Shown here: positions 9,222 through 19,195 of the stretch, in pieces
How the letters are laid out: each line of letters begins with the position of its first letter
Position numbering within the stretch: position 1 is the first letter of the stretch
From: Aquimonas voraii
Lineage (GTDB): Bacteria > Pseudomonadota > Gammaproteobacteria > Xanthomonadales > Xanthomonadaceae
NCBI RefSeq assembly: GCF_900101825.1
Contig: NZ_FNAG01000004.1
Coordinates: 124,001-188,000, forward strand
Direction: 5' to 3'
DNA: 64,000 nucleotides
The notes under the pieces: generated by a model
Database searches by the model: none
Seen by the model: the letters and a program-made list of their open reading frames with translations, nothing else
Told to the model about the DNA's origin: nothing
Translations under genes and position numbers: made by a program

Positions 9222-10226
9222 ATGGATTCGCTGAGCCAGCTGCTGCTGGGCGCGGCCTGCACCGCCGCCTGCGTGCCCTCACGCCATCGCCGCGCCGGCC
9301 TTCTGATCGGCGCGGCCCTGGGCACCTTGCCCGATCTTGATGTCATCCCGCTGTCCTTCTTCGATCTCGATCCGGTGCAGCAGATGACCCTGCACCGTGG
9401 CGCCTCGCATTCGCTGTTCCTGCTGCCTCTGCTGGCCCTGGCGCTGTGGGCGCTGCTGCGACGCTGGGCCCCCGTGTGCGAGGCCCCGCGCGCCTGGCTG
9501 GCCGGCATCGCGCTGGCCCTGTTCACCCATCCGCTGCTGGATGCGCTCACCGTCTACGGCACCCAGCTGGTCTGGCCGCTGCAGCCGCATCCGGCGATGT
9601 GGGCCTCGCTGTTCATCATCGACCCGCTCTACACGCTGCCGCTGCTCATCGGCTGCGTGCTGGGCTGGCTGCTGCGTCACCGTCCCGCGGGAACGCGCGC
9701 GCTGCTGGCCGGGCTGATACTGTCGACCGGCTACATCGGCTGGTCGCTGACCGCGAAGATTCTGGTGGAGCGCGAAGTCGAACGCAGCCTGGTGGGCACC
9801 GGCCATGAGGATGCGCCGCGCTTTTCGGTGCCCATGCCCTTCCAGACCCTGCTGTGGCGCGTGGTGGTGATGACGCCCGAGGGATTTCTCGAGGGCGAGC
9901 GCTCGTTGTGGGCGGACTCGGGCCCGATCCGTTTCCGCGAGTACCGCAGCGACGTCGCGGCGCTGGACGCGGTACGCGAGTTGCCGTCGGTGCAGCGCCT
10001 GCGGTGGTTCAACCGCGGCTTCATGAAGGCCGAGGTGCGCGAGGGCCGGATCGTGCTGTCCGATCTGCGCATGGGGGCGGAACCCGACTACAGCTTCAAC
10101 TTCGCGGTGGCGCGGGTCACCGATACGGGGATCGAGGAGATCCGCCCCGAGCAGCTGGCCTGGCCTTGGCAGGTGAGACGACGGCTGGCCGAAATGTGGG
10201 ATCGGATCTGGGTGCAGCCGCCGTAA
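9222..10226 (+). CDS. Membrane-bound metal-dependent hydrolase (YdjM/DUF457 family)
   Basis: A 334-residue integral membrane protein. The N-terminal half has several hydrophobic segments and the conserved polar motifs of the YdjM/DUF457 family: LPDLDVIP, LHRGASHSLFLLPLLAL and FTHPLLDALTVYGTQ. The conserved Asp and His residues in these motifs are presumed to bind metal. The C-terminal soluble half (about 190-334) carries the additional domain found in long members. The substrate is unknown. The stop is followed after 3 nt by a G-rich heptamer repeat. Confidence 0.85.
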   Translation: MDSLSQLLLGAACTAACVPSRHRRAGLLIGAALGTLPDLDVIPLSFFDLDPVQQMTLHRGASHSLFLLPLLALALWALLRRWAPVCEAPRAWLAGIALALFTHPLLDALTVYGTQLVWPLQPHPAMWASLFIIDPLYTLPLLIGCVLGWLLRHRPAGTRALLAGLILSTGYIGWSLTAKILVEREVERSLVGTGHEDAPRFSVPMPFQTLLWRVVVMTPEGFLEGERSLWADSGPIRFREYRSDVAALDAVRELPSVQRLRWFNRGFMKAEVREGRIVLSDLRMGAEPDYSFNFAVARVTDTGIEEIRPEQLAWPWQVRRRLAEMWDRIWVQPP

Positions 10227-10229
10227 GCA

Positions 10230-10258
10230 GGGATTCGGGATTCGGGATTCGGGATTCG
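10230..10258 (+). repeat. G-rich heptamer repeat arm (four GGGATTC units)
   Basis: Four GGG tracts with identical ATTC loops begin 3 nt after the TAA of the YdjM-like gene, with the G-rich strand in the mRNA. This matches the G3N1-7 four-tract quadruplex pattern. It is a lone arm: no C-rich partner is found in the following 200 bp. It belongs to the family described in the findings. Confidence 0.9.
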
Positions 10259-10354
10259 TAGAGCAGGGCCGCGCAAGCGTTCCCGCCTGGCGCAGGCCCT
10301 GGGCGCGGCAGATGGAAGACTGGTGAATGGGCTGCATCAGCTGGCCGATCGTCT

Positions 10355-10443
10355 CCCCTCTCCCCTTGTGGGAGAGGTGCAGCCATCTCGCGGCAAGCTT
10401 TTCTCCCCCTCTCCCCAACCCCTCTCCCACAAGGGGAGAGGGG
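10355..10443. repeat. Perfect 23-bp inverted repeat of the CCCCTCTCC...GGAGAGG type
   Basis: The segment 10355-10377 (CCCCTCTCCCC then TTGTGGGAGAGG) is the exact reverse complement of 10421-10443, separated by 43 nt. Each arm is itself partly palindromic. It lies between the convergent YdjM-like and lrp genes, so it may end transcription from both sides. A related short hairpin occurs at 31048-31076. It looks like an intergenic REP/BIME-like element. Confidence 0.85.
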
Positions 10444-10486
10444 CTCACGCGCGCATCCTGCGGAGCCCTACGAAACCCCAACCCCG

Positions 10487-10975
10487 CTATCCATCCACCT
10501 CGAGCTCCAGCGTCTCCTTGACCTCCTCCATCACCGCGTAGCTGCGTGAGCCGGACACGTGGGGCAGGGTCAGCAGGGTTTCGCCCAGCAGGCGGCGGTA
10601 GGCGGCCATGTCGGGCACGCGGGCCTTGATGAGGTAGTCGAAGTCGCCGGACACCAGGTGGCACTCCAGCACCTGCGGCAGCACCACCACGGCGCGCTTG
10701 AACTCCTCGAACACGTCCATGGCCGTGCGCAGCAGACGGATCTCGACGAACACCAGCAGGCCGGCGCCCATGCGGCCCGGGTCGAGGCGCGCGTGGTAGC
10801 CGCGGATATAGCCCTCGTCCTCCAGCTTCTTGACCCGTTCGAGACAGGGCGTGGGCGATAGGCCAACGCGCTTGGCCAGCTCGACATTGGCCAAACGGCC
10901 GTCGCGCTGGAGTTCGCGCAGGATTCGGCGGTCGATCTTATCCAATTGATTTAAAACAACTTTCTTCTGCTTCAC
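10487..10975 (-). CDS. lrp: Leucine-responsive regulator Lrp (Lrp/AsnC family)
   Basis: A 162-residue transcription regulator. The N-terminal HTH (about 8-60: LDKIDRRILRELQRDGRLAN, VELAKRVGLSPTPCLERVKK) is nearly identical to that of E. coli Lrp, and the RAM effector-binding domain (about 70-155) follows. It is divergent from ald with 193 bp between the starts. Lrp-type proteins often control alanine dehydrogenase genes in response to alanine or leucine, so local control of ald, perhaps with autoregulation, is likely but inferred. Confidence 0.93.
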   Translation of the reverse strand: MKQKKVVLNQLDKIDRRILRELQRDGRLANVELAKRVGLSPTPCLERVKKLEDEGYIRGYHARLDPGRMGAGLLVFVEIRLLRTAMDVFEEFKRAVVVLPQVLECHLVSGDFDYLIKARVPDMAAYRRLLGETLLTLPHVSGSRSYAVMEEVKETLELEVDG

Positions 10976-11168
10976 GGAGATCCTGCTGCGAAGTCGCGCT
11001 TGGGCCGACGATTCGGCGGTCGATCTTCAATCTACAGCAGGAAACTCTGGCAAGCCGCGCCTAGACTTCGCGGCTGTTTTGCCTTGGACGCTTCGGGCAG
11101 CGGATCTGCTCTGTTGCGGCGCGTCATGGCAGGGCATTCCCCTCATCCACCGCATCGAGGTCGCAGCC

Positions 11169-12287
<1,119 letters not shown>

Positions 12288-12360
12288 GCCTCGCGCGTGC
12301 CGGGCGGCCTGCGGCCGGAACCGCCGGAGCCCCCGACCATCCATCGCAGCCCCCGCGATA

Positions 12361-12397
12361 CGCAGACAGCCCGGCACCTGCCGGGCTGTCTGCGTTT
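12361..12397. terminator. Bidirectional intrinsic terminator between ald and the glycosyltransferase gene
   Basis: A perfect 14-bp stem, CGCAGACAGCCCGG (12361-12374) with CCGGGCTGTCTGCG (12381-12394), and a 6-nt loop are followed by TTT on the plus strand. It lies between two convergent genes, which fits a shared terminator. The T tract is short on both sides. Confidence 0.8.
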
Positions 12398-12410
12398 GCA
12401 GCGCGGGATG

Positions 12411-14033
12411 TCAGCTGGCGCGCGGCTGCGCCGTCGCCAGGAACTCTGCGAAGGCCCGCTGGGTATCGGCGCTTGCATACAGCGACGGTGCCCGCTCGCG
12501 CAGCCGGGCGCGCAGCTGTGCGCGCAGTGCTGCGTCGCTGCCCAGCCGCTGCGCGATGCGGACCATGTCGGCCGCATCGCGGGCGATCAACTCCGGGGTG
12601 TCCAGCCACCTCAGCAGGGCGGCGGTCTGCCGCGAGCGCATGGTCGGGCCTTCGACTGCGACGATCGGCAGACCCTGCGGCAGCAGGTCGAGCGCGCTCA
12701 TCCCGCCCGACCAGCCCAGGGTGTCGAGACCGAAGTCGCAGGCCGCGGCCAAGGCCTGGAAGCGCTCCAGGGGCATCAAGGCATGGGTCAGCACGCGCGC
12801 ATCCATGTCCACGCCCTCGCGCTCGAAGGCCGGGCGCATGCGCGCGCGCAGATCGGCAATGTGCGCCTCGCCAACCAGCGGGGTCAGGTGCAGGCGGGCC
12901 TGCGGCAGCGCTCGCAGGATCCGCGCGAACACCGCGTCCTGGGCCGGCAGCAGTTTGAAGGCCGCCTGCGCGCAGAGGATCTCCAGGTCGTCCGGCCCCT
13001 GGCGACGCACGTCCTCCGGGGCCTCGCCGGGTGCGCGCGGCGACGCCGGCGCAAGCCCATGGCCCAAGCCCGGCAGGCGCACCAGCGCCTCGTGGTAGTG
13101 CTCCGCCGCATTGCGCGGCTCCAGCGCATCCGGCACCAGGGCGTAGTCGATCGTCGGCAGGCCGGTGGTGACCGGGTGCCCCCACAGGCAGGTCTGAACG
13201 GGGGCGAGACGCAGCGCGGCGAGGCCCTGGTGCATCGGGTGCATGCCGATTTCGGGGTAGACGATCACATCGGGCTGCAGCGCGGCGAGCAGGGCCCGCC
13301 ACTGCGGCGCCGGGCGCGGGCCGGCGTGGCGGGTGCCGGCGGCGTTCAGCCGCGCCTGCCACTCGGCGGCCCCCGGTTCGAGATCGAGGAAATGGACCTC
13401 GAAGCGGTCGCGGTCCAGGCTCTCGAACAGGGGCAGGAACAGTCGCGCCACCGTATGCTCGCGGAAGTGCGCGCTGACCACGGCGATGCGGCGCCGGCCC
13501 TGGCGCAGTGGCCGCGGCGGCAAGCCGGGATCGAGCGCGGCCATCATCCGCGCGACAAGGCGCCCATAGCGGCGCATCTCCGGCACCGCGTCCTCCAGGT
13601 AGTGCAGGTAGAAGGGCGTCGCGCTGCCGACGCAGCCCCAGACCTGGGCGGCCATGCCGGGACGACGGAAATCCTGCGACTCGAACCAGCGCAGGCCCTC
13701 GCGCCAGCGCTGCAGGTAGGCCTGCTGTTCGGTCTCGCTGGCCGGGCTGGGATCCAGCGGGTACTGGAAGCCGAGCCAGCGCGCGGCGAGGAAGGCGGGG
13801 TCGCGCTGGCGCGCCACTGCGAGTGCGGCGTGCCCCTCACGGAAACGGTAGCCGGCGAAGCACTCGAAGGCCCAGTCCATGGCCGAGTACAGGTCGCCGA
13901 CCGCCTCCGACCGCGCGCGGGCGGCGTCGCGCCGTACCGGAGCGCCCTGCGCCTCGCTCTGGCACAGGCGAGCATAGGCTTGGACGGTGTCTTCGGCGGA
14001 CGGGGCAGGGGGCGCGGAGATCGGTTGTGACAT
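12411..14033 (-). CDS. OGT/SPINDLY-type protein O-glycosyltransferase (GT41-like)
   Basis: A 540-residue cytoplasmic protein. The C-terminal two thirds match the bacterial O-GlcNAc-transferase-like domain: [20 protein letters not shown] (start of the N-lobe), [40 protein letters not shown], and the donor-binding C-lobe [20 protein letters not shown] followed by GLPIVAVEG and [12 protein letters not shown]. The first about 190 residues are helical but show no clear TPR repeats, unlike most members. It probably transfers a sugar from a nucleotide donor to protein; acceptor and sugar are unknown. It is convergent with ald and divergent from glyA with 72 bp between the starts. Confidence 0.8.
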   Translation of the reverse strand: MSQPISAPPAPSAEDTVQAYARLCQSEAQGAPVRRDAARARSEAVGDLYSAMDWAFECFAGYRFREGHAALAVARQRDPAFLAARWLGFQYPLDPSPASETEQQAYLQRWREGLRWFESQDFRRPGMAAQVWGCVGSATPFYLHYLEDAVPEMRRYGRLVARMMAALDPGLPPRPLRQGRRRIAVVSAHFREHTVARLFLPLFESLDRDRFEVHFLDLEPGAAEWQARLNAAGTRHAGPRPAPQWRALLAALQPDVIVYPEIGMHPMHQGLAALRLAPVQTCLWGHPVTTGLPTIDYALVPDALEPRNAAEHYHEALVRLPGLGHGLAPASPRAPGEAPEDVRRQGPDDLEILCAQAAFKLLPAQDAVFARILRALPQARLHLTPLVGEAHIADLRARMRPAFEREGVDMDARVLTHALMPLERFQALAAACDFGLDTLGWSGGMSALDLLPQGLPIVAVEGPTMRSRQTAALLRWLDTPELIARDAADMVRIAQRLGSDAALRAQLRARLRERAPSLYASADTQRAFAEFLATAQPRAS

Positions 14034-14105
14034 GGGCGAATTTCAGGGCTCAAACCCCGGCACGGTATCATCGGCGGCCTCCCTCCCAGCGCCGGTGACC
14101 GCCCC

Positions 14106-15374
14106 ATGTTCGCGTCCTCCATGAAGATCGAAGGCTATGACCCCGAACTCGCCGCGGCCATGGCCGCCGAGCGCCAGCGCCAGGAGGACCACGTCGAACT
14201 GATCGCGTCCGAGAACTACGCCAGCCCGCGCGTGCTCGAAGCCCAGGGCAGCGTGCTGACCAACAAGTACGCCGAGGGCTATCCGGGCAAGCGCTACTAC
14301 GGCGGCTGCGAGCACGTCGACGTCGCCGAGAAGCTGGCCATCGAACGCTGCAAGCAGCTGTTCGGCGCCGACTACGCCAACGTGCAGCCGCACTCGGGCA
14401 GCCAGGCCAACCAGGGCGTGTTCCTGGCCCTGCTGCAGCCGGGCGACACCATCCTCGGCATGAGCCTGGCCCACGGCGGTCATCTCACCCATGGCGCCAA
14501 GGTCAATGCCTCCGGCAAGCTGTTCAACGCCGTGCAGTACGGCGTCAACGAGCACGGCCTGATCGACATGGACGAGGTCGAGAAGCTCGCCATCGAGCAC
14601 ACGCCCAAGATGATCATCGCCGGCTTCTCGGCCTACTCCCAGGTGATGGACTGGGCGCGCTTCCGCGCCATCGCCGACAAGGTCGGCGCCGTCCTGTTCG
14701 TCGACATGGCGCACATCGCAGGCCTCGTCGCCGCGGGCGTCTACCCGAACCCGCTGCCGCATGCGCACGTGGTCACCAGCACCACCCACAAGACCCTGCG
14801 CGGACCGCGCGGCGGCATCATCGTGTTCAGCCGCGAAGGTGCCGGCGACAAGGCCGAGGAGCTGGAGAAGAAGCTGCAGAGCATCGTCTTCCCCGGCATC
14901 CAGGGCGGCCCGCTGATGCACGTCATCGCTGCCAAGGCAGTGGCCTTCAAGGAGGCGCTGGAGCCCGAGTTCAAGGCCTACCAGCAGCAGGTGGTTAAGA
15001 ACGCCCAGGCGATGGCGAAAACGCTGATGTCGCGCGGCTACAAGATCGTGTCGGGCGGCACCGAGAACCATCTGATGCTGATCGACCTGATCGGCCGCGA
15101 GGTCAGCGGCAAGGACGCCGAGGCCGCACTCGGCAAGGCGCACATCACGGTCAACAAGAACTCGGTGCCGAACGACCCGCGCTCGCCCTTCGTCACCTCC
15201 GGTCTGCGCATCGGCACCCCCGCCGTCACCACCCGCGGCTACACCGAAGCCGATTGCGTCGAACTCGCCAACCTGATCGCCGATGTGCTGGATGCCCCGG
15301 CCGACGAGGCGGTGCTGGCGCGCGTGCGCCAGGCCATCACCGCGCAGTGCCGTCGACTGCCGGTCTACGGCTGA
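14106..15374 (+). CDS. glyA: Serine hydroxymethyltransferase
   Basis: A PLP enzyme that interconverts serine plus tetrahydrofolate with glycine plus 5,10-methylene-THF, the main one-carbon source. The PLP-binding lysine is Lys229 in [14 protein letters not shown]. Other signatures are [28 protein letters not shown] and [10 protein letters not shown]. Length 422 is slightly above the usual 417 because the N-terminus is [13 protein letters not shown]; Met6 (ATG 14121) is an alternative start. It leads a likely operon with the next three genes (6-bp gap, then overlaps). Confidence 0.97.
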   Translation: MFASSMKIEGYDPELAAAMAAERQRQEDHVELIASENYASPRVLEAQGSVLTNKYAEGYPGKRYYGGCEHVDVAEKLAIERCKQLFGADYANVQPHSGSQANQGVFLALLQPGDTILGMSLAHGGHLTHGAKVNASGKLFNAVQYGVNEHGLIDMDEVEKLAIEHTPKMIIAGFSAYSQVMDWARFRAIADKVGAVLFVDMAHIAGLVAAGVYPNPLPHAHVVTSTTHKTLRGPRGGIIVFSREGAGDKAEELEKKLQSIVFPGIQGGPLMHVIAAKAVAFKEALEPEFKAYQQQVVKNAQAMAKTLMSRGYKIVSGGTENHLMLIDLIGREVSGKDAEAALGKAHITVNKNSVPNDPRSPFVTSGLRIGTPAVTTRGYTEADCVELANLIADVLDAPADEAVLARVRQAITAQCRRLPVYG

Positions 15375-15380
15375 ACTTCC

Positions 15381-15884
15381 ATGCAGCTGCATGCGCTCAA
15401 AGGGTCGGCCGGCGGCAGCTTCGATCGCCTGATCTGCGAGCGCGCCGATGGCAGCCGCACCGAGGTCGAGATGCCGCGGCAGGGCATCCTGCCGCATGAC
15501 CTCTTGCACGCCCTGGTGGAGACCGCCCTCGAATTCGACAACGGGTTCATGGGGCGTGTCGCCGCCGGCGCTGACATCGGCTTTCTCTCCAAGACCTTCC
15601 ACGACTTCGCCGATCCGCAGCGCAGCGCGCAGTCGCCGCAGGCCGAATCGGTGGTCGAGGCCTTGCAGACCCAGCTTTGGCAGGGTGCGTTCGACGTCGT
15701 TGCATTCGACTACGGCGTCGAGACCGCCTGCGCCATGCGTGGCGTGCCGATCCCGCCGTGGCCGCACCCGCAGGCTTCGCTGCAGCTGTTCCAGCGGGCG
15801 CAGGCGCTGGGCGCGCGCTGGCAGGCCCTGCCCGAGCAGGCAGGCCTGCGCTTGAGCTTTCCGCTGCTGCAGGAGGCGTGCTGA
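15381..15884 (+). CDS. Conserved hypothetical protein between glyA and nrdR
   Basis: A 167-residue soluble protein with no domain I recognise. It has no signal peptide or membrane segment. Visible features are acidic/aromatic stretches ([40 protein letters not shown]) and a conserved-looking centre, [19 protein letters not shown]. It begins 6 bp after glyA and its TGA overlaps the nrdR ATG by one base, so all are coupled. Codon usage matches the neighbours and the frame is unbroken over its length, so I judge it a real gene. Confidence 0.8.
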   Translation: MQLHALKGSAGGSFDRLICERADGSRTEVEMPRQGILPHDLLHALVETALEFDNGFMGRVAAGADIGFLSKTFHDFADPQRSAQSPQAESVVEALQTQLWQGAFDVVAFDYGVETACAMRGVPIPPWPHPQASLQLFQRAQALGARWQALPEQAGLRLSFPLLQEAC

Positions 15885-16408
15885 TGCATTGCCCGTTCTG
15901 CTCGCGTGCCGATACCCGGGTGGTGGACTCGCGGGTGGCCGACGAGGGCAGCAGTATCCGTCGGCGTCGCGAGTGTCCGGGCTGCGGAGAGCGCTTCTCG
16001 ACCCTGGAAACGGTCGAGATCAAGCTGCCGGCGATCGTGAAGAGTGACGGCCGGCGCGAGGCCTTCGACGAGCGCAAGCTGCGCGGCAGCCTCGGCAAGG
16101 CGCTGCAGAAGCGACCCGTGTCGGAGCCGGCGATTGACGACGCGGTCCGCGGCATCGTCCGCCAGCTGCGCTCCTCGGCCGAGCGCGAGCTGCCCTCGCG
16201 CCAGCTTGGCGAGTGGGTCATGGAGGCTCTGCGTGAGCTCGACCAGGTGGCTTACGTCCGATTCGCCTCGGTGTATCGTCGCTTCGAGGACGTTCAGGCC
16301 TTTCGCGAAGAGATTGAGAAGCTCGAACGCGAGCTGCCCGGCCTCGACAAGGTGCAATTGCCGCTGCTTCAGGACCTGCCGCCCACGCCCACGCGAGGTC
16401 GCAAATGA
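15884..16408 (+). CDS. nrdR: Transcriptional repressor NrdR
   Basis: A 174-residue repressor of ribonucleotide reductase genes that senses ATP/dATP. It has an N-terminal zinc ribbon with Cys3/Cys6 (MHCPFCS) and the second pair in [13 protein letters not shown], the [13 protein letters not shown]-binding region, and an ATP-cone domain (about 49-139; [19 protein letters not shown]). The start ATG 15884 gives the standard MHCPFC N-terminus. It is coupled to both neighbours by overlapping start/stop codons. Confidence 0.97.
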   Translation: MHCPFCSRADTRVVDSRVADEGSSIRRRRECPGCGERFSTLETVEIKLPAIVKSDGRREAFDERKLRGSLGKALQKRPVSEPAIDDAVRGIVRQLRSSAERELPSRQLGEWVMEALRELDQVAYVRFASVYRRFEDVQAFREEIEKLERELPGLDKVQLPLLQDLPPTPTRGRK

Positions 16409-16959
16409 GCGAGACGACCGATTCACCGCAGTCGGTGGCGCCGACGTCCGACTACCGCATCACCTGGCTGTCGGCGCACCGTGATCTGGTGCCGACACTC
16501 GCTGCCTGGCACTACGACGCTTTCCGGCACTACGTGCCGAACTGGGGCGTCGCCGCGGCCGCGGCCGAACTCGCCACCCACCGCCTGCACGAATTGCCCT
16601 GCACCCTGGTGGCCATCGGCGAGGAGGGCGAAGCGTTGGGCTCGGTCAGCCTGCTGCTGGAGGATCCGCCCGGCGGCCCCGAGCACGCCCCCTGGCTCGC
16701 CAATTTCTTCGTGCGCCCGGATCTGCGCGGTCGCGGCATCGGTCGCGCGCTGATGCAGCGCGCCAGCTGCGAAGCCTTCGACATGGGGCACGCACACCTG
16801 CATCTCTGGACACGCGACCAGGCGCCCTACTACGAGCGCCACGGCTGGGAGCGCATCGGCGTGGTGCGCCTGCCGGTGGGGCCGGCGATTCTGATGCGCA
16901 CGCGCACCCATCCGAATGCGCCGGAGCCCGAGCCGCCGGCCGAGGATGCGGCGCCCTGA
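16405..16959 (+). CDS. GNAT family N-acetyltransferase
   Basis: A 184-residue acetyl-CoA-dependent acyltransferase. The acetyl-CoA loop is [19 protein letters not shown] (about 100-118), the hallmark R/Q-x-x-G-x-G/A motif. It is preceded by the core strand [11 protein letters not shown] and followed by [19 protein letters not shown]. It overlaps nrdR by 4 bp (ATGA). The substrate cannot be told from sequence. Confidence 0.88.
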   Translation: MSETTDSPQSVAPTSDYRITWLSAHRDLVPTLAAWHYDAFRHYVPNWGVAAAAAELATHRLHELPCTLVAIGEEGEALGSVSLLLEDPPGGPEHAPWLANFFVRPDLRGRGIGRALMQRASCEAFDMGHAHLHLWTRDQAPYYERHGWERIGVVRLPVGPAILMRTRTHPNAPEPEPPAEDAAP

Positions 16960-17149
16960 GCGCGGGCACGCGGCTCAACCCGGGCCACAGGGTCGACACG
17001 CCATCGCCCGGCCTTGTCGTGGCTCGTGTCCCGAGTTTCTCCTTGCCGTTCGTGCGGCCGGATCGCGACCCTGCCAGCCCCGTAGAGACGCCGCATGCCT
17101 CCGCCTGCGTGGACGCTTCGGCCGCCAGACCACTTCAGGCCCACCGGCT

Positions 17150-18274
17150 GTGAATCCCCAATTCCCCATCCCCAATCCCCGCTTCTCACCCACCGATCAC
17201 GCCCATATGGCGCGGGCCCTGCGTCTGGCTGCGCGCGGGCTGTTCAGCACCCAGCCGAATCCGCGGGTCGGCTGCGTGATCGCGCGTGGCGAGGACGTGC
17301 TGGGCGAGGGCTGGCATGTCCGTGCCGGCGGTCCGCATGCGGAGGTGCATGCGCTGCGCGCGGCCGGCGAGTCGGCGCGCGGCGCCACCGCTTACGTCAC
17401 GCTTGAGCCCTGCGGCCTGCATGGACGCACGCCACCCTGCGCGGATGCGCTGATCGCTGCTGGCGTGGCGCGCGTGGTGATCGCCTGCGAGGACGCCTTC
17501 CAGCGCGAGGGTGGGGCGGTCGAACGCATGCGCGCGGCTGGCATCGAGGTCGTCTCGGGGCTCATGCGCGAACAGGCGCGTGAACTCAACATCGGTTTCT
17601 TCAGCCGGGTCGAGCGCGCTCGGCCCTTCCTGCGGCTCAAGCTTGCGGCCAGCCTCGACGGGCGTATCGCCCTGGCCTCGGGCGAGTCGAAGTGGATCAC
17701 CGGCGAGGCCGCGCGCGCCGATGTGCAGCGCTGGCGCGCCCGCGCCTCTGCCATCCTCACTGGCAGCGGCACCGCGCTGGCCGATGATCCCCGGCTCACC
17801 GTCCGCCTCGCCGACGCGGAATCCGTGCCGCCGCTGCGCGTCCTGCTGGATCGCGAGCTGCGTCTGCCGCGCTCGGCGAACCTGCTGGCGGATGACGCGG
17901 CACCGACCCTGGTGTTTCACGCCGAGCGCATCGCCGCGCCTGCAGACTGCGCGCCGTTTGTGCAGCACCTGGGCGTGGCCGAGGGCGATCACGGGCTCGA
18001 CCTTGCAGCAGTGCTGGCCGAACTCGCGCGACGCGGAGTGAATGAACTGTTGGTGGAATGCGGTCCGCGACTTTCAGGCGCACTGGTGCGCGGCGGTTTC
18101 GTTGATGAGCTGCTGCTCTATCAGGCGCCCCTGCTGCTGGGCGGCGATGCGCAGCCGATGCTGGATGCGCTCGGCCTGCAGCGCCTCGATCAGCACGCCC
18201 GCTGGCGGGTGATCGAGCGCCGGCAGGTTGGCGTCGACCAGCGCCTGCGCCTGCGCCCCGGAGAGGCACCCTAG
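17150..18274 (+). CDS. ribD: Bifunctional riboflavin deaminase/reductase RibD
   Basis: Performs steps 2 and 3 of riboflavin synthesis. The N-terminal cytidine-deaminase-like domain has the zinc motifs HAEVHALRAAGE and PCGLHGRTPPCADAL. The C-terminal reductase domain starts near FLRLKLAASLDGRIALASGE. The start is uncertain. GTG 17150 gives an N-terminus (NPQFPIPNPRFS) encoded by a C-rich heptamer repeat and retains the conserved SPTDHAHMARAL; ATG 17207 starts at MARAL and loses about six residues of the first helix. The stop TAG (18272-18274) is the first three bases of the next inverted-repeat element. Confidence 0.93.
   Translation: MNPQFPIPNPRFSPTDHAHMARALRLAARGLFSTQPNPRVGCVIARGEDVLGEGWHVRAGGPHAEVHALRAAGESARGATAYVTLEPCGLHGRTPPCADALIAAGVARVVIACEDAFQREGGAVERMRAAGIEVVSGLMREQARELNIGFFSRVERARPFLRLKLAASLDGRIALASGESKWITGEAARADVQRWRARASAILTGSGTALADDPRLTVRLADAESVPPLRVLLDRELRLPRSANLLADDAAPTLVFHAERIAAPADCAPFVQHLGVAEGDHGLDLAAVLAELARRGVNELLVECGPRLSGALVRGGFVDELLLYQAPLLLGGDAQPMLDALGLQRLDQHARWRVIERRQVGVDQRLRLRPGEAP
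17152..17181 (+). repeat. C-rich heptamer-type repeat arm at the ribD start
   Basis: Four CCCC tracts (GAATCCCCAATTCCCC, then ATCCCCAATCCCCG) with variable short spacers. It is a lone right-hand arm of the GGGATTC family: the minus strand has four G4 tracts. It lies inside or immediately before the ribD reading frame, depending on which start is used. Confidence 0.85.
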
Positions 18275-18392
18275 GGTGGGCCCTGGCCCACCGTGAACTT
18301 GACCCGCACGACGCATCTGATTCGAGCGCGCCGTCCCACCGCAGCAAACCCTGAGGTGAGCGTTGAGCCCCGGTGGGCCAGGGCACACCCTA
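18272..18392. repeat. 121-bp element with 22-bp inverted ends (TAGGGTG...CCCACCG)
   Basis: The left arm 18272-18293 (TAGGGTGGGCCCTGGCCCACCG has 22 positions; it starts TAGGGTGGGCC and ends CTGGCCCACCG) pairs with 18371-18392 at 21 of 22 positions. The inside is non-coding. It fills most of the gap between ribD and ribE and supplies the ribD stop codon. A more divergent relative with the same GGGTGGGnCC core lies at 22677-22821, so this is a dispersed family, probably a non-autonomous MITE/BIME-like repeat. Confidence 0.85.
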
Positions 18393-18493
18393 TGCGGGTC
18401 GCGTTGATCGGCAGCATGCGCTTCGAAGGAGCGAAGCGTTCAGACGCTGATGCCGCTTCCCCGGCCCTCGCGCATAGCGCTCGGGCGTTCGTC

Positions 18494-18520
18494 GGCTGGC
18501 GCGGCAGTGCCGCGCCAGCC
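18494..18520 (+). promoter_or_regulatory. Strong GC hairpin upstream of ribE
   Basis: A 12-bp perfect stem GGCTGGCGCGGC / GCCGCGCCAGCC with a 3-nt loop lies 34 nt before the ribE ATG. It has no U tract. It could attenuate translation or be the remnant of a repeat. I looked for the conserved FMN-riboswitch (RFN) boxes here and ahead of ribD and ribBX and did not find them. Confidence 0.5.
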
Positions 18521-18553
18521 AGCCTCCTCACCCCCCAATCCCGGCTCCCAACC

Positions 18554-19195
18554 ATGTTCACTGGAATCATCGAATCCGTCGGCAAAATTCGCGCGCTGGA
18601 ACCTGTCGATGGCGACGTGCGCCTGCACATCGAAACCGGCACGCTCGACATGCATGACGTGGTGCTGGGCGAGAGCATCGCGGTCAGTGGCGTCTGTCTG
18701 ACCGTCATCGCCTTCGATGCCGCGAGTTTCGCGGCGGACGTCTCCAACGAGACGCTCTCGCGCACCACGCTCGGCGGGCTCAAGCCCGGTTCTGCGGTCA
18801 ATCTTGAGCGCGCCATGCGCGCCGACGGCCGTTTCGGCGGGCATATGGTCTCCGGCCATGTCGATGGTGTGGGCGAGGTGGTGTCGATCAGCGAAGACGC
18901 GCGCTCGCAGCGCTGGCGCTTCCGCGTGCCGCAGAGCCTTGCGCGCTACATTGCCGAGAAGGGCTCGGTCTGCATCGAAGGCACCAGCCTCACGGTCAAC
19001 ACCGTCGAGGGCGCCGAGTTCGAGGTCAACCTGGTCCCGCATACCGTGACCCACACCAACTTCGGTGCGCTCGGCGCTGGCGCGCGGGTGAACATCGAGG
19101 TCGATCTGGTGGCGAGGTATCTTGAGCGGCTGGTTGCCGCTCGGGATTCGGGAGTCGGGATTCGGGATTCGTCAGAAGCCGGGGGCTCCGACTGA
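18554..19195 (+). CDS. ribE: Riboflavin synthase (alpha chain) with repeat-derived C-terminal tail
   Basis: Dismutates two 6,7-dimethyl-8-ribityllumazine molecules to riboflavin. The start MFTGIIESVGKI is diagnostic, and two lumazine-binding repeats follow (about 1-97 and 98-196; GVCLTVIAFD and GTSLTVNTVE are the equivalent strands). The conserved protein ends near YLERLVAA. The last 18 residues (RDSGVGIRDSSEAGGSD region) are encoded by the left arm of the repeat at 19142, so the insertion has extended the C-terminus beyond the usual about 200 residues. Confidence 0.95.
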   Translation: MFTGIIESVGKIRALEPVDGDVRLHIETGTLDMHDVVLGESIAVSGVCLTVIAFDAASFAADVSNETLSRTTLGGLKPGSAVNLERAMRADGRFGGHMVSGHVDGVGEVVSISEDARSQRWRFRVPQSLARYIAEKGSVCIEGTSLTVNTVEGAEFEVNLVPHTVTHTNFGALGAGARVNIEVDLVARYLERLVAARDSGVGIRDSSEAGGSD

